The translations under genes and the position numbers were made by a program. Shown here one piece after another: positions 23,201-32,023 of a stretch of 44,028 bases of DNA. How positions within the stretch are numbered: the first letter of the stretch is position 1; every line of letters begins with the position of its first letter. The notes below the pieces were generated by a model. That model had not been told where the DNA came from. It did no database searches and saw only the letters and a program-made list of their open reading frames with translations. The stretch comes from a virus. The stretch covers positions 1 through 44,028 of the IMG/VR virus record IMGVR_UViG_3300017971_000422. The stretch is one strand, 5' to 3'.

Positions 23201-25753
23201 TTAATCTCCTAATGCTCCTACAAATCCAGCCATAGCTACTCTTATGGCATCTCCTAATGCTATTGTATTTTCAGATAGTCTATCAATCATCAATTTAAGA
23301 TAATTTACATGACCAAGTAATATTTCTTGTTCACTCATATTCTCATCTCCCAATTTACTAATATGATCTTGAATTTCTTTTATTCTTGATTCTAATGATT
23401 TTATTTCCATTTTCCTAGTTGGTTCTGCTTCTTCAAAATATGATCTGGTAGAAGGAACCCTAATCATTGTTCTAGGAATTAATGCCTCACCCTCTCCTGA
23501 CTCACCCAATTCCTCAGCACTCATAAGACCAGCCATTGCTGTGAATTCTTTCCTCTCCTTCAATTTCTTCTTTCCTTCCTCCGTAAATATTTCTGATTCC
23601 TTAGCAGATATTGGAGAACCCATTTTTTTAGTCATTCTGGTGTATGCCTCTGATCCTAATACCCTTCTTGCCATACCCTCATCGGTTTCAGCTATCAATT
23701 CTTCAAGCTTGGCAGCACTTTTCATGGAATCATAGCCCTGAGCTATATCCCTGTTGCGAACAAGAACCATCTTGGTATAGCCTTCATTATATGCCATCCT
23801 GTTTATCTCGGTCATTATATCAGAATCGGATAATCCTTTCTCCTTTAATTTATTGACATATTTGTCAATAAACCCCATAGCCCAACCAGCCTCAAATCCA
23901 AATTTGGATATTCTATTAGCAGCAATTAATGAGGAAGTATCTAGTTCCCATTTGTCTATATCGAACTCTTCCCCTTCTTCCTCCTCTGGTGTCTCTGTTG
24001 GACTGGGAACATCTTCTTTTACGCTCTCTCTGGCTTTTCTCTCTTTTTCCCTTTTCTTCCTTTCCTTTTCAATCTTAATATCTTCTTGCATTATTTCAGC
24101 TATCTTATAGGTCTCTATATCATGTTCTAACGTTGTTTCATGTCTCACTGCCTTTCTCAGTCTCTTCATCCTATCTTTTTTACTTCCCTTACCACGTGCT
24201 ATATATTGATTGATTAAGAAGTTAAATATTTCTGGCTCTTCACTGACTGCATGAAATACCTCTTCATATAACTCATTCAGTTCAGCACCAGCCTCTAACC
24301 TTTCTAATTCTTTCTTCTCTTTTTTAGTTAATTTTTTCTTTTCACCTAGTTTAATAGATCTTCTAATTCTACTCTGCCAAGCAGTAAATTTTGTCAATCT
24401 TTTTACTGGTGGTTTTATCTTTGCTATCTCTTCAGTAGTTAAATCATCAATATCCTCTTTTTCTCTCTCTGCTGTAAACTGTTGTGCTTTTCTCATGGCT
24501 TTGGAAATATAGGGAAGACCACCATATGCAGCTCCAGCTCTAATCAATACTTCTGGATCTATCCCAATAAATGATCCCCATGCTTCAGCCCTTTCTCTAC
24601 TATGACTGATATGTTGTAGCGTCCATCCATATAGTTCGCTTTGCGATGGTAATTCACCAGCAGGATAGTTTCTTATCCTTTCTGAAATATCAGCCTGTAA
24701 TGATTGCATTAAACTCTGATCTACCTTAATCAACTCAGCCTGAAATGATGGCAACTGTTTCTCCATCTGCCCATAGGTCATCGGAACAAATTCTTCGTCT
24801 TCAATTTTTCCGAGCAAACCAGCAGCCATTAAATTCATGCCAAGTGTTTGAGCAATATAAGGTAGTTCAGCAGCAGCAGGTCCAGTCATCTTTCTCATTG
24901 ATAATACTCTTAATGGATGTATTGCTGGAGTGCCAGATTCAGGTCTTAATACGTCCATTAAACTAGCATAGGGAGCATCTGGAAACAATCTCTTACCTTC
25001 ATACATTCTTTCTCCAGCTCTATAAGCACGTATCCGTTGTAACACATCCGTTTGACCATACCTAGCTACCTGTGCTGCACCAGATATATTAAATTTTCCA
25101 GTTTTAAACTCATTAATCATTTGTGTTAATAAGTCTACTGCTCCTCCTCCCATCGGAGCCTCTGCCTTTGCACCAACTTCTCTACCAAGACTTTCAAAAA
25201 CTGCTCCAAGAATAGGGTGCATATCAGCCATTTTAAAGGTTGCAGATTGTAGTTCCTCTATTATTGATTGCATACCTCTTTCATAAATAGTGCCACCACT
25301 AGACACCATTCCACCAAATCTATAGAATACTTTATTCAATGCTGCCTCTGCTCTAGCATGAGCTGTAATTTTTTCTTCATCCTCTAGTGCATATCCTATT
25401 TGACCAAATGTTAATGGAACACCCTCTTCCGTTTCATATCCAGCAAATGGACTGAGTAATGTATCTAGCTCTGTCATAAAGTCTCTTATTAATTCTCTCC
25501 TAGTTCTCTCATTCACATCTCCAAAAGTTAACTGTCCTAACTGTTCTTGTAAAACATCAATAATCCTCTCCAAGTTCATCATATGATAGGGTGTTCCTAG
25601 AGGTTGTGCTACAGTTGATTCTATCCTTTCAAGTCTATTTTCTAAATCCTGAATGATCTCGTTATTGTCAAAGTTTATAACATCATCTAACACCTCTGAT
25701 GTGTCAATCTTTACCTTTACTTGGAGAGTAGAATCATTGTCACTAGGAGTCAT
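23201..25753 (-). CDS. Tail tape measure protein
   Basis: At 850 residues this is the longest protein, lying directly after the tail chaperone with its frameshift extension, the fixed position of the tape measure gene. It is mostly alpha-helical with long charged segments (KKEKKELERLEAGAELNELY; EREKEDIDDL; EKERKKREKERKARE). A Pro/Glu-rich linker lies at about 570-590 (SPTETPEEEEGEEFD). No transmembrane helices are obvious, unlike many tape measures. Using the known rule of about 0.15 nm per residue, the tail would be near 125 nm. The start overlaps the chaperone extension by 11 bases. Confidence 0.75.
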   Translation of the reverse strand: MTPSDNDSTLQVKVKIDTSEVLDDVINFDNNEIIQDLENRLERIESTVAQPLGTPYHMMNLERIIDVLQEQLGQLTFGDVNERTRRELIRDFMTELDTLLSPFAGYETEEGVPLTFGQIGYALEDEEKITAHARAEAALNKVFYRFGGMVSSGGTIYERGMQSIIEELQSATFKMADMHPILGAVFESLGREVGAKAEAPMGGGAVDLLTQMINEFKTGKFNISGAAQVARYGQTDVLQRIRAYRAGERMYEGKRLFPDAPYASLMDVLRPESGTPAIHPLRVLSMRKMTGPAAAELPYIAQTLGMNLMAAGLLGKIEDEEFVPMTYGQMEKQLPSFQAELIKVDQSLMQSLQADISERIRNYPAGELPSQSELYGWTLQHISHSRERAEAWGSFIGIDPEVLIRAGAAYGGLPYISKAMRKAQQFTAEREKEDIDDLTTEEIAKIKPPVKRLTKFTAWQSRIRRSIKLGEKKKLTKKEKKELERLEAGAELNELYEEVFHAVSEEPEIFNFLINQYIARGKGSKKDRMKRLRKAVRHETTLEHDIETYKIAEIMQEDIKIEKERKKREKERKARESVKEDVPSPTETPEEEEGEEFDIDKWELDTSSLIAANRISKFGFEAGWAMGFIDKYVNKLKEKGLSDSDIMTEINRMAYNEGYTKMVLVRNRDIAQGYDSMKSAAKLEELIAETDEGMARRVLGSEAYTRMTKKMGSPISAKESEIFTEEGKKKLKERKEFTAMAGLMSAEELGESGEGEALIPRTMIRVPSTRSYFEEAEPTRKMEIKSLESRIKEIQDHISKLGDENMSEQEILLGHVNYLKLMIDRLSENTIALGDAIRVAMAGFVGALGD

Positions 25754-25961
25754 TAGATTTTTCCTCTATGAATTCATCTTGCTTTAGTTCCATTCCCTCA
25801 AAGGGATTGAAACCCATATTCTCTAATGTATTCCCAATCAATAAAAATAATACCTTTGTGGTAGAAAACTCCCTAAGCTCCTCAATAGAAGAGAATTTAA
25901 CAAATTTAGAATGAAAGGTGTAATATGCCCACCCGTCAGGTGTTTGGAGATAGTCTAAGAC
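25743..25961 (-). CDS. Frameshift extension (T part) of the tail assembly chaperone
   Basis: From the slip at 25961 the -1 frame is open for 72 codons and ends in TAG at 25743-25745, inside the start of the tape measure gene. The peptide begins VLDYLQTPDGWAYYTFHSKF and includes ELREFSTTKVLFLLIGNTL and NPFEGMELKQDEFIEE. It is not preceded by its own well-placed start. The normal product would be the fusion of 142 residues of the chaperone with these 72. Lambda G/GT and many myophage chaperones work this way, with the long form present in minor amounts during tail assembly. Confidence 0.75.
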   Translation of the reverse strand, partial: VLDYLQTPDGWAYYTFHSKFVKFSSIEELREFSTTKVLFLLIGNTLENMGFNPFEGMELKQDEFIEEKSNDS

Positions 25962-26386
25962 TTTTTTTTAAAGAGCCTAGTAGATTTAGATAACGCTTCA
26001 ATTGCCTTACCAACAGAAACACACAACCCATAAGGCATACCTAATGCCTGTTCCATTGAAGGCACTGATGGATCTACCATTCCCTTCCAACATAGACAAG
26101 CTCTAAATGATCGTATATCTTCTCTATAGATCTGTCCTATGTCCTGAAGTTCCCCAAATGGTAGGGCTTTAATTTTTATTTTATATATCTTCCCCTCATA
26201 TTCAAATTCCCTCTCTACTATTTGATGTGACATCCTAAGTAAATCAGGGAAGCTAGGAACAATAGCAGCACTCTCAGGTTCAGATGTTTGAACATCAGAT
26301 TTGGTTCCAGCCTCAGATTGAACACTAGAAGGTTGAGGGTTTCTAGGATTAGGTATTAAATCCTTTCTATGGGGCTCTCTTGCCAT
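25955..26386 (-). CDS. Tail assembly chaperone (G part)
   Basis: ATG 26386 is preceded by GTGATTGTT; 143 residues (the in-frame GTG at 26395 is part of the ribosome binding site). A disordered N-terminus rich in P, S and E (about 1-45) is followed by DLLRMSHQIVEREFEYEGKI (strand region) and KIKALPFGELQDIGQIYRED, with a helix near the end. The C-terminus is SKSTRLFKKKS, and the KKK codons form the slippery heptamer. The product is found between tube and tape measure in tailed phages and keeps the tape measure soluble. Confidence 0.75.
   Translation of the reverse strand: MAREPHRKDLIPNPRNPQPSSVQSEAGTKSDVQTSEPESAAIVPSFPDLLRMSHQIVEREFEYEGKIYKIKIKALPFGELQDIGQIYREDIRSFRACLCWKGMVDPSVPSMEQALGMPYGLCVSVGKAIEALSKSTRLFKKKS
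25961..25967 (-). promoter_or_regulatory. -1 ribosomal frameshift site (A AAA AAG)
   Basis: The minus strand reads TTT AAA AAA AAG TCT TAG in the chaperone frame. This contains A AAA AAG in the correct phase, the same heptamer as the dnaX site of Escherichia coli. Slippage gives a 214-residue fusion product. A small CACC-TGACG-GGTG hairpin lies about 30 bases downstream; it is farther than usual and may not be the stimulator. Confidence 0.75.
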
Positions 26387-26445
26387 AACAATCACAAAGA
26401 AAAATAAGGATGATTAGGCTTATAAGGGTTGGGATGACGATGAGG

Positions 26446-27090
26446 CTAGGTTGGTTGTGTAGTCTCCCATCGAGCCCGTCTAGCTATGAAGTCCATATTA
26501 TTGATAACATATGATGTGCCACTTCTAACAGAAATAGTGCCACCATTAAGCAATGCTCCTATAGCTGTGACCTTATGAATCCTATCTCCAGCAACAGCAT
26601 CACCTACTATTTGTTGGTCAAGTCTATCCTTATTAACAACCAATGACATATTTACTGGATGTGGGAAGAAGTTGGTAGTCCTGTAAGAGTATTCTCCAGC
26701 AGCAGAACCATCAGATTTCAATGGAAATCCTCCTTTGTCCTGACTAACAATTGTCTTTACGTCTTCATCAACATAGGTAGCATAGTTAGGTTCTATCTCA
26801 CCCATACCACCAATAGCATACCCTCTATGTAGTCTATACATAGCTAGATTAACCAATGCTTGAGATATTCTACCATCTACCGATACTGGTCCAGTGAAGG
26901 TAGTTGGTGATGTCTTTCCACATTCTGTAAACCTACCTATATTATTGCTAACTCTAATAGAAGCATTTTCGACCTTAGCTAATATAAGTCCACCTACTGT
27001 TATCTCACCTTGAGTAACATGATAAACACCACTACCGGGTGCTAGTTCAGGCAGCTTACTAGCCCATACTTCAATTCCTGACCAACCCAT
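26446..27090 (-). CDS. Second tail tube-like protein
   Basis: This is a 214-residue protein with GGLILAKVENASIRVSNNIG (about 33-52) matching AGLALLRVESIRAVISNNIS in the preceding tube-like protein. The following EC-G and TF.GPV.VDGRI..ALVN agree as well. The similarity covers the first half; the second half has a longer insertion around DGSAAGEYSYRTTNFFPHP. A tail tube fold (beta-sandwich hexamer ring) is likely. Two tube-like genes in series suggest either a tube and a specialised ring (baseplate or neck end), or two tube components. Confidence 0.65.
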   Translation of the reverse strand: MGWSGIEVWASKLPELAPGSGVYHVTQGEITVGGLILAKVENASIRVSNNIGRFTECGKTSPTTFTGPVSVDGRISQALVNLAMYRLHRGYAIGGMGEIEPNYATYVDEDVKTIVSQDKGGFPLKSDGSAAGEYSYRTTNFFPHPVNMSLVVNKDRLDQQIVGDAVAGDRIHKVTAIGALLNGGTISVRSGTSYVINNMDFIARRARWETTQPT

Positions 27091-27121
27091 TTCTAATCAT
27101 CTCAATAATCATTTATTTTAA

Positions 27122-27730
27122 TTAGAATTTTTCTATTTTAAAGAAGGCATGTTCTCCTTCAGAAACTATCGGACCACTTGTTATGAGTCCTCTATTGTTA
27201 AAGTTCAGTCCAACTGTATCAATTAATATACCAGTCAATACCAGCCAAGACTTAGCACCAACCTGAGAGACTAATCCAGTATTAACATCGGTCATCCAAC
27301 CCTGATTTTTATTAAGCTCCATTTCTATTCTTGTCTTTATTGGGTAGGAGTTCTCAGTATCAATAGTTGTGATTGCTGGTAGGTTTACTCCAGATTCAGA
27401 AAGGTTATATTCCCCATCTACGTTTCCAACCATTACACCGGGAGTTCCGGGTCTAACCTTTGACGGATCTACTCCAAGAGCTAAACGCCATTCTGCACCA
27501 TTAACATAAGCCCTGTTGATAGTGCAAGAGACCCTATCATGTCCTCTGAATGGTTGCTGTTCCCTACTGCCAACTTCAGGATACCTAGAGATGTTATTTG
27601 AGATAACAGCCCTTATACTTTCTACTCGCAATAGAGCAAGTCCAGCTAGATATACAACAGCATTAGAGGAATCATAAACTCCTGCTACTGGAACCTTCTC
27701 TACTGTTTGATCTGCAAGGAATGATGACAT
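27122..27730 (-). CDS. Tail tube protein
   Basis: This is a 202-residue product directly after the sheath gene, the usual place for the tail tube. The start follows AGAGGTTAATACTAA. Residues about 27-50 (YLAGLALLRVESIRAVIS, then NNISRYPEVG) are shared with the next protein. The pattern of alternating strands and a central loop fits the tube beta-sandwich. The tube lies inside the sheath and forms the channel for DNA. Confidence 0.7.
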   Translation of the reverse strand: MSSFLADQTVEKVPVAGVYDSSNAVVYLAGLALLRVESIRAVISNNISRYPEVGSREQQPFRGHDRVSCTINRAYVNGAEWRLALGVDPSKVRPGTPGVMVGNVDGEYNLSESGVNLPAITTIDTENSYPIKTRIEMELNKNQGWMTDVNTGLVSQVGAKSWLVLTGILIDTVGLNFNNRGLITSGPIVSEGEHAFFKIEKF

Positions 27731-27750
27731 TTAGTATTAACCTCTTAGAT

Positions 27751-29457
27751 TTATTCTACCTTTATTCTTATCTTAATAAATTTGAGTATATAGACTGGCT
27801 GGACAGATACATCGACATATGCTATACCAGCGATCTCATCTGCTCTGGTTGCTGTCACCTGAAGATCGGTATAAGTGGTCAAAAATCCTCTTGTTACAGT
27901 TCTATCCAGAAATCTCTCCATAGTGGTTCTTAATGATTCTCTGGTTCTTGCATTGTTCAGTCTACCAATAAATGGTATTGCTGAACCCCTCATACCTTTA
28001 CGAACATAATCAATGATTTGTCGTATATTTATATCATGGAATGGATGTGTTGCATCGGTAAAAGATACACCATCTACGATAACATATGGAAGGGCAGCAG
28101 CAGCTCCCTTATACTCAATCAGGACTGCTCCGTTTTGGGTTAGTTTCCCAACATATCCATATTGGAATCTATATTGGGCATCCTCAAAAGCATAACCCGC
28201 CTGAGAAGGAGCCATATTGGTAATTCCCTCATGCCAGTCTCTACTAAGTAAACAACCAGCAATAAGAGCTACAGCATAAGAACCAGAAAGTATATCGAAC
28301 TCGGTAGGACTATACGATACTGGCTGGTCTCCATCGTAATATCTATTTAAATATTGAATTCCACCAGCCATCACAACAATTCTCCCATTTCCTTTTAACG
28401 CTAATAATGTAGTATCGGTTAGAAATCCACTAACACTGTCCATAAAGTCATCTACATCGTCATAATCGTTACTAGACCCAACCAACATAATACGTTCTTT
28501 ACTCTGGTTTAGTGCTTGATTGATATGGTCAGCCATTACACCAAAATAGGTATTATTCTCATGAGCGTCAGCTACCATCACATAATAGATCTCTTCTAAG
28601 AGTGATGTCTCCAAACATTGACCTACCACAATAGAATCTACTTCGCTACTATCATCTGTAGACCAATTGGTTCCTAATTGTGATCCAGTAGTTACAAAAT
28701 CAAAGAAACTCCATGAAGCAACTTCAGTGATGTATTCAGCAGCAGCAGCTCCATGTTGAATGATTTCAAAAAGTGTATCAAATCGGTATGACCCTTCAAA
28801 CCATCCACTAGACTCTATGATATATTCAGTATCAGTGCTAAGGAATGAGTTAGTCATGGCTTTGTAGAGTTGTGCTGGAACAATACCTAAAGTAGACGGA
28901 TCTGATTCAGTATAGTAACTGACATAAATAGCTTGGGTGAACTCGTCCATCATTTTTAGACCGTCAGCAGAGGGTAAATTGATATTAAATTCTGAATCTA
29001 CAGGGAATAATAATTCTAGTTTAATCTCCCACTGACCAGTAGTGATTAGGCTACTCGTCAGGCGATACTTGACATAATTGAAGAATGCTCCCTTTTCTTT
29101 CGCCTTAATAGCCATATATACTGTTGGTGCAGTATTAAAATCAAAATTACCGATCATTTCTTTGGCTGTCGGTTCTACAGCTCTGATACACCAAACGGCA
29201 CTATTAGTCAAAATAAACTCAGCAAACCTAACAAGAGTTAAAGGAATGCCAGAATTATCATCATAAGGGTCAGGAGCCCCAAAGACCTCATGTAATCGAG
29301 ATACACTATCAATTAAAACAAGTTCATTGGCAGGACCCTTACAGGCTGTTCCTACAACTAAGGGAGCCCTACCAGCTACCGTTGCTGGTCGTATAATACC
29401 ACTGGTATCTACATTGACCGATACACCGGGTATAACATCTTCATATATGCCGGGCAT
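27751..29457 (-). CDS. Tail sheath protein
   Basis: This 568-residue protein has the sheath pattern. The N-terminal MPGIYEDVIPGVSVNVDTSG is followed by APLVVGTACKGPANEL (about 30-45) and FGAPDPYDDN...LVRFAEFILTNSA. The C-terminal domain has ALPYVIVDGVSFTD, RQIIDYVRKGMRGSAIPFIG, LRTTMERFLD and the late strand segment AGIAYVDVSVQPVYILKFIK. These match contractile tail sheath proteins of myophages. It makes the tail contractile and identifies the virus as a myovirus type. Large middle insertions (about 150-400) distinguish it from short relatives. Confidence 0.9.
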   Translation of the reverse strand: MPGIYEDVIPGVSVNVDTSGIIRPATVAGRAPLVVGTACKGPANELVLIDSVSRLHEVFGAPDPYDDNSGIPLTLVRFAEFILTNSAVWCIRAVEPTAKEMIGNFDFNTAPTVYMAIKAKEKGAFFNYVKYRLTSSLITTGQWEIKLELLFPVDSEFNINLPSADGLKMMDEFTQAIYVSYYTESDPSTLGIVPAQLYKAMTNSFLSTDTEYIIESSGWFEGSYRFDTLFEIIQHGAAAAEYITEVASWSFFDFVTTGSQLGTNWSTDDSSEVDSIVVGQCLETSLLEEIYYVMVADAHENNTYFGVMADHINQALNQSKERIMLVGSSNDYDDVDDFMDSVSGFLTDTTLLALKGNGRIVVMAGGIQYLNRYYDGDQPVSYSPTEFDILSGSYAVALIAGCLLSRDWHEGITNMAPSQAGYAFEDAQYRFQYGYVGKLTQNGAVLIEYKGAAAALPYVIVDGVSFTDATHPFHDINIRQIIDYVRKGMRGSAIPFIGRLNNARTRESLRTTMERFLDRTVTRGFLTTYTDLQVTATRADEIAGIAYVDVSVQPVYILKFIKIRIKVE

Positions 29458-29519
29458 GATTATTCAATCCGATAAGTATAACATTCTACTCATATGCTTC
29501 AATTATTTATTAAACTTTG

Positions 29520-30023
29520 TTAGAAACCCCATTCAGCTTCTTTCTTTTCCCAACCTATTAGAGCCATATCCAACTCTCCAGCACTAATACTACCACCAGT
29601 GAAGGTAACTGTAACTGTTTTTTCAGAATAAGAGTGTCTTAGAATCACTGGAGCATCAAACTCAATCATATAATAATTAATTACATCATCGGTTCCTTCA
29701 AGCTTCTCATATATATTAGTCCTCTTACTTATTAACGATAATTGTCTAATGTCATCAATATTAATTGTCTTAACAGCAGAACCGTCAGCTTTGGGAAATG
29801 ATATGGTCAAGAACTTAGGTGTTGCTCCACCAGCTACAAATGAAAAGTCATGTGACTGTGACCATAATAGTCCCTTCACTCTTGTAACATAATTCTCCTC
29901 TGGAGTAAGAGTGAGAGGTGAATTGTCTAAACTATCCCATTTAGCAAATGTTGGAACAATGGGACTTCCTCTAGGCACGTTATCTCTATATATTTCATTA
30001 ATCTGGAAATTTTGATTACTCAT
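29520..30023 (-). CDS. Hypothetical tail or neck protein
   Basis: This is a 167-residue beta-rich protein between the tail terminator-like gene and sheath. The start is preceded by GGTGTAT. It contains segments such as KFLTISFPKADGSAVKTINI and TVTVTFTGGSISAGELDMAL, which look like beta-sandwich strands. No family recognised. Position suggests a neck or sheath-initiation component. Confidence 0.6.
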   Translation of the reverse strand: MSNQNFQINEIYRDNVPRGSPIVPTFAKWDSLDNSPLTLTPEENYVTRVKGLLWSQSHDFSFVAGGATPKFLTISFPKADGSAVKTINIDDIRQLSLISKRTNIYEKLEGTDDVINYYMIEFDAPVILRHSYSEKTVTVTFTGGSISAGELDMALIGWEKKEAEWGF

Positions 30024-30026
30024 TGT

Positions 30027-30797
30027 TTATACACCAATATTAAACCAATCAAGGTAAATATCCTCAGCATATAGATATTCCATACTAATGCCTAAAATAT
30101 CTTGCCATGTAAACTCATCCTTACCACCTAGAACTATCTGAGTGATTATACCCTCACCAGAGGGAGTTTCTTCTAACACAACATCAAATTTAGATTCTAA
30201 TACTACTAGATGTCTAAATACAGGTAAATTTAGAAAATTGGGATTATACATATAATTCCTAATAAAATCGAATCCAACATCTGCTCTACTCGAATATGTT
30301 ACATCAAACCTCTGGAATCCTCTCTGTAGAAGATAACCAGTCCTTCCCTCTATGTTAATATGGTCAGAGACATGTCCAGCAAGGTTATTAGCAGTCATCT
30401 TGGTCTTTGCCCAAACATCAATATTAATAGCAATCTTCTGAGTAAATCCCTTCAATACCCTCTTACCATCAGCCCATAACAACATTCCAAAATTGGCATC
30501 ATATGATTTACCTAACAATACATTTACAATGATTAATGGGACAGGCATATTAGAGAGGTTATCCTGATTAATGTTTTGTGGAAACTCAGCAGTAACAGTG
30601 ACTACATCATTTCCGTCACTATCCTTATCTGGAAACAATGTTCTAATATATTCTATGATGTGATCTGTTGCTCTAGTGATTGATGATCGCTTGCTAAGAA
30701 GGGTTAACTTTTTTAGTGCTGTCTCTGCCTCCGATTCAGCAAGCCCTATCAATAAATGTCTTATTTCTCCATCTACTACTGTCTCAACTAATGGCAT
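30027..30797 (-). CDS. Tail terminator-like protein
   Basis: The longest frame starts at ATG 30803, but ATG 30797 is six bases after GGAAGG and is preferred; about 256 residues. It lies between the gp10/gpG-like protein and the tail proteins, the usual slot for the tail terminator. It contains LPVFRHLVVLESKFDVVLEE and KIAINIDVWAKTKMTANNLAG, which fit the alpha/beta fold of minor tail terminator proteins (a helix, then strands with 'i-i-vw'). Moderate assignment from context. Confidence 0.6.
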   Translation of the reverse strand: MPLVETVVDGEIRHLLIGLAESEAETALKKLTLLSKRSSITRATDHIIEYIRTLFPDKDSDGNDVVTVTAEFPQNINQDNLSNMPVPLIIVNVLLGKSYDANFGMLLWADGKRVLKGFTQKIAINIDVWAKTKMTANNLAGHVSDHINIEGRTGYLLQRGFQRFDVTYSSRADVGFDFIRNYMYNPNFLNLPVFRHLVVLESKFDVVLEETPSGEGIITQIVLGGKDEFTWQDILGISMEYLYAEDIYLDWFNIGV

Positions 30798-30799
30798 AA

Positions 30800-31495
30800 T
30801 CATCCTTCCAATTCTATACTATCATTTCGTATTGAATCTCTCACAAATTCTAAATAGGGCATAAACATATTTGGTAATAGATCAACACCCCAACTACTAC
30901 TCTCCCATGAATCTCTTACATGTCTAAATGCTGGTAAAAAGAATGGTCTAGCTGGTATATTAATACTAGCACTCTCAGATTTACCCCTATCTATTATATG
31001 TTTTCCGGGTAGTCTCAGTCCACCAAACTCATGAAGTATAGCCAATCTAGAGCTTAATCCAACAGTGAGGGTATTAGATGTTACATGAAATATATTGCCT
31101 TCCCCGCCAATCATCAAAGCCTGTAATATCTTATTATATCCAAGATTAAGACCAGCATGTGGCATTAATCCTCTCTGCTGATAAGCAAGTTCAGTAGATG
31201 GTGCTAGAGGTGCAAAAGGTTCTGGTTCATTTCCAAAGAATCTAGTTCCAACATTTTCATAATAGAAACCAGCATTCTTACTAGCATATTCCAATATCTT
31301 TGTTCCAACAGTAGACAATGCCTCTCTTTTGATTGACGGATCTCTAAATGCCTTCTTCATATCGTTAATTCGTTTATTTAGCTTATCCTTATCTATAGTC
31401 CACCTACTTCTTCCTCTATTATCTACTACCTCTATTAGATCCTCTTTTCGTATCTTTATCTTAGCAGTAATACTATAATTGGTTATTAACCACAC
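30800..31495 (-). CDS. Neck / tail-completion protein (HK97 gp10/Mu gpG-like)
   Basis: This is a 231-residue protein. The central region GLSSRLAILHEFGGLRLPG (about 140-158) and INIPARPFFLPAFRHVRDSW (about 174-193) match the conserved 'HEFGg...iPaRpFl.pA' of HK97 gp10-type and Mu gpG-type neck proteins. The start overlaps the 3' end of the head closure gene by 23 bases and uses GTG, with a weak ribosome binding site. It takes part in joining the head to the tail. Confidence 0.8.
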   Translation of the reverse strand: MWLITNYSITAKIKIRKEDLIEVVDNRGRSRWTIDKDKLNKRINDMKKAFRDPSIKREALSTVGTKILEYASKNAGFYYENVGTRFFGNEPEPFAPLAPSTELAYQQRGLMPHAGLNLGYNKILQALMIGGEGNIFHVTSNTLTVGLSSRLAILHEFGGLRLPGKHIIDRGKSESASINIPARPFFLPAFRHVRDSWESSSWGVDLLPNMFMPYLEFVRDSIRNDSIELEG

Positions 31496-32012
31496 TTCCA
31501 GTAGTAAGTTGATAGGGATGTCTCTCTAATGATAATAAACAAAAGATAGGCTTTTTAACAATTCTAGGTAGAACTGATACTACTCTATATTCTACCTCTT
31601 CAAAAATGATTCCATCATTCTGCTTTACTCCATCTCTCTCTTCTGGATCACCTTCTGATTTCCAATATTTACCTTCTATGTAGCATGTTGCGTCAAAGGT
31701 CAAAGTTGGTCCAGCTTTGGTGTATAGGGTTTGATGATAGCCCTGACTCCTCTCTGCCTTTGTAAAAAGCATACCTCTAATGATTTTAGTTCTCCATTGG
31801 GTCACACTACCAGTCCCTTTACAAATTTCGCATAAGTCATCATATGTTTGATGATTAGCGTCAAAACAAGTGCATGTATTATCCTTTACCTGTTGTTTTA
31901 AGATCATATTACTTCCATAAGTTCTCAGAACAGTATCAAACTCCCTAGAAGTAATCATAGGAAGCATAGCACCTCCCATAGACCCTAAGAATTGCTGTCT
32001 ACCAACTGGCAT
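31473..32012 (-). CDS. Head closure protein with zinc knuckle
   Basis: This is a 179-residue protein. C47, C49, H54, C61 and C64 (NTCTCFDANHQTYDDLCEICK, then GTG) form a zinc knuckle with a CxxC.GtG ending that occurs in several phage head closure proteins. Strand-rich segments follow, and VEYRVVSVLPRIVKKPIF near the end. AGAGGTT precedes the ATG by seven bases. It lies after the connector gene, which supports the head closure role. Confidence 0.65.
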   Translation of the reverse strand: MPVGRQQFLGSMGGAMLPMITSREFDTVLRTYGSNMILKQQVKDNTCTCFDANHQTYDDLCEICKGTGSVTQWRTKIIRGMLFTKAERSQGYHQTLYTKAGPTLTFDATCYIEGKYWKSEGDPEERDGVKQNDGIIFEEVEYRVVSVLPRIVKKPIFCLLSLERHPYQLTTGSVVNNQL

Positions 32013-32023
32013 ATGTCTAACCT

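Noticed and set aside
25930-25945. CACC-TGACG-GGTG stem as the frameshift stimulator
   Set aside because: It is about 20-30 bases after the slip site and only four base pairs, outside the usual spacing; kept as note only.
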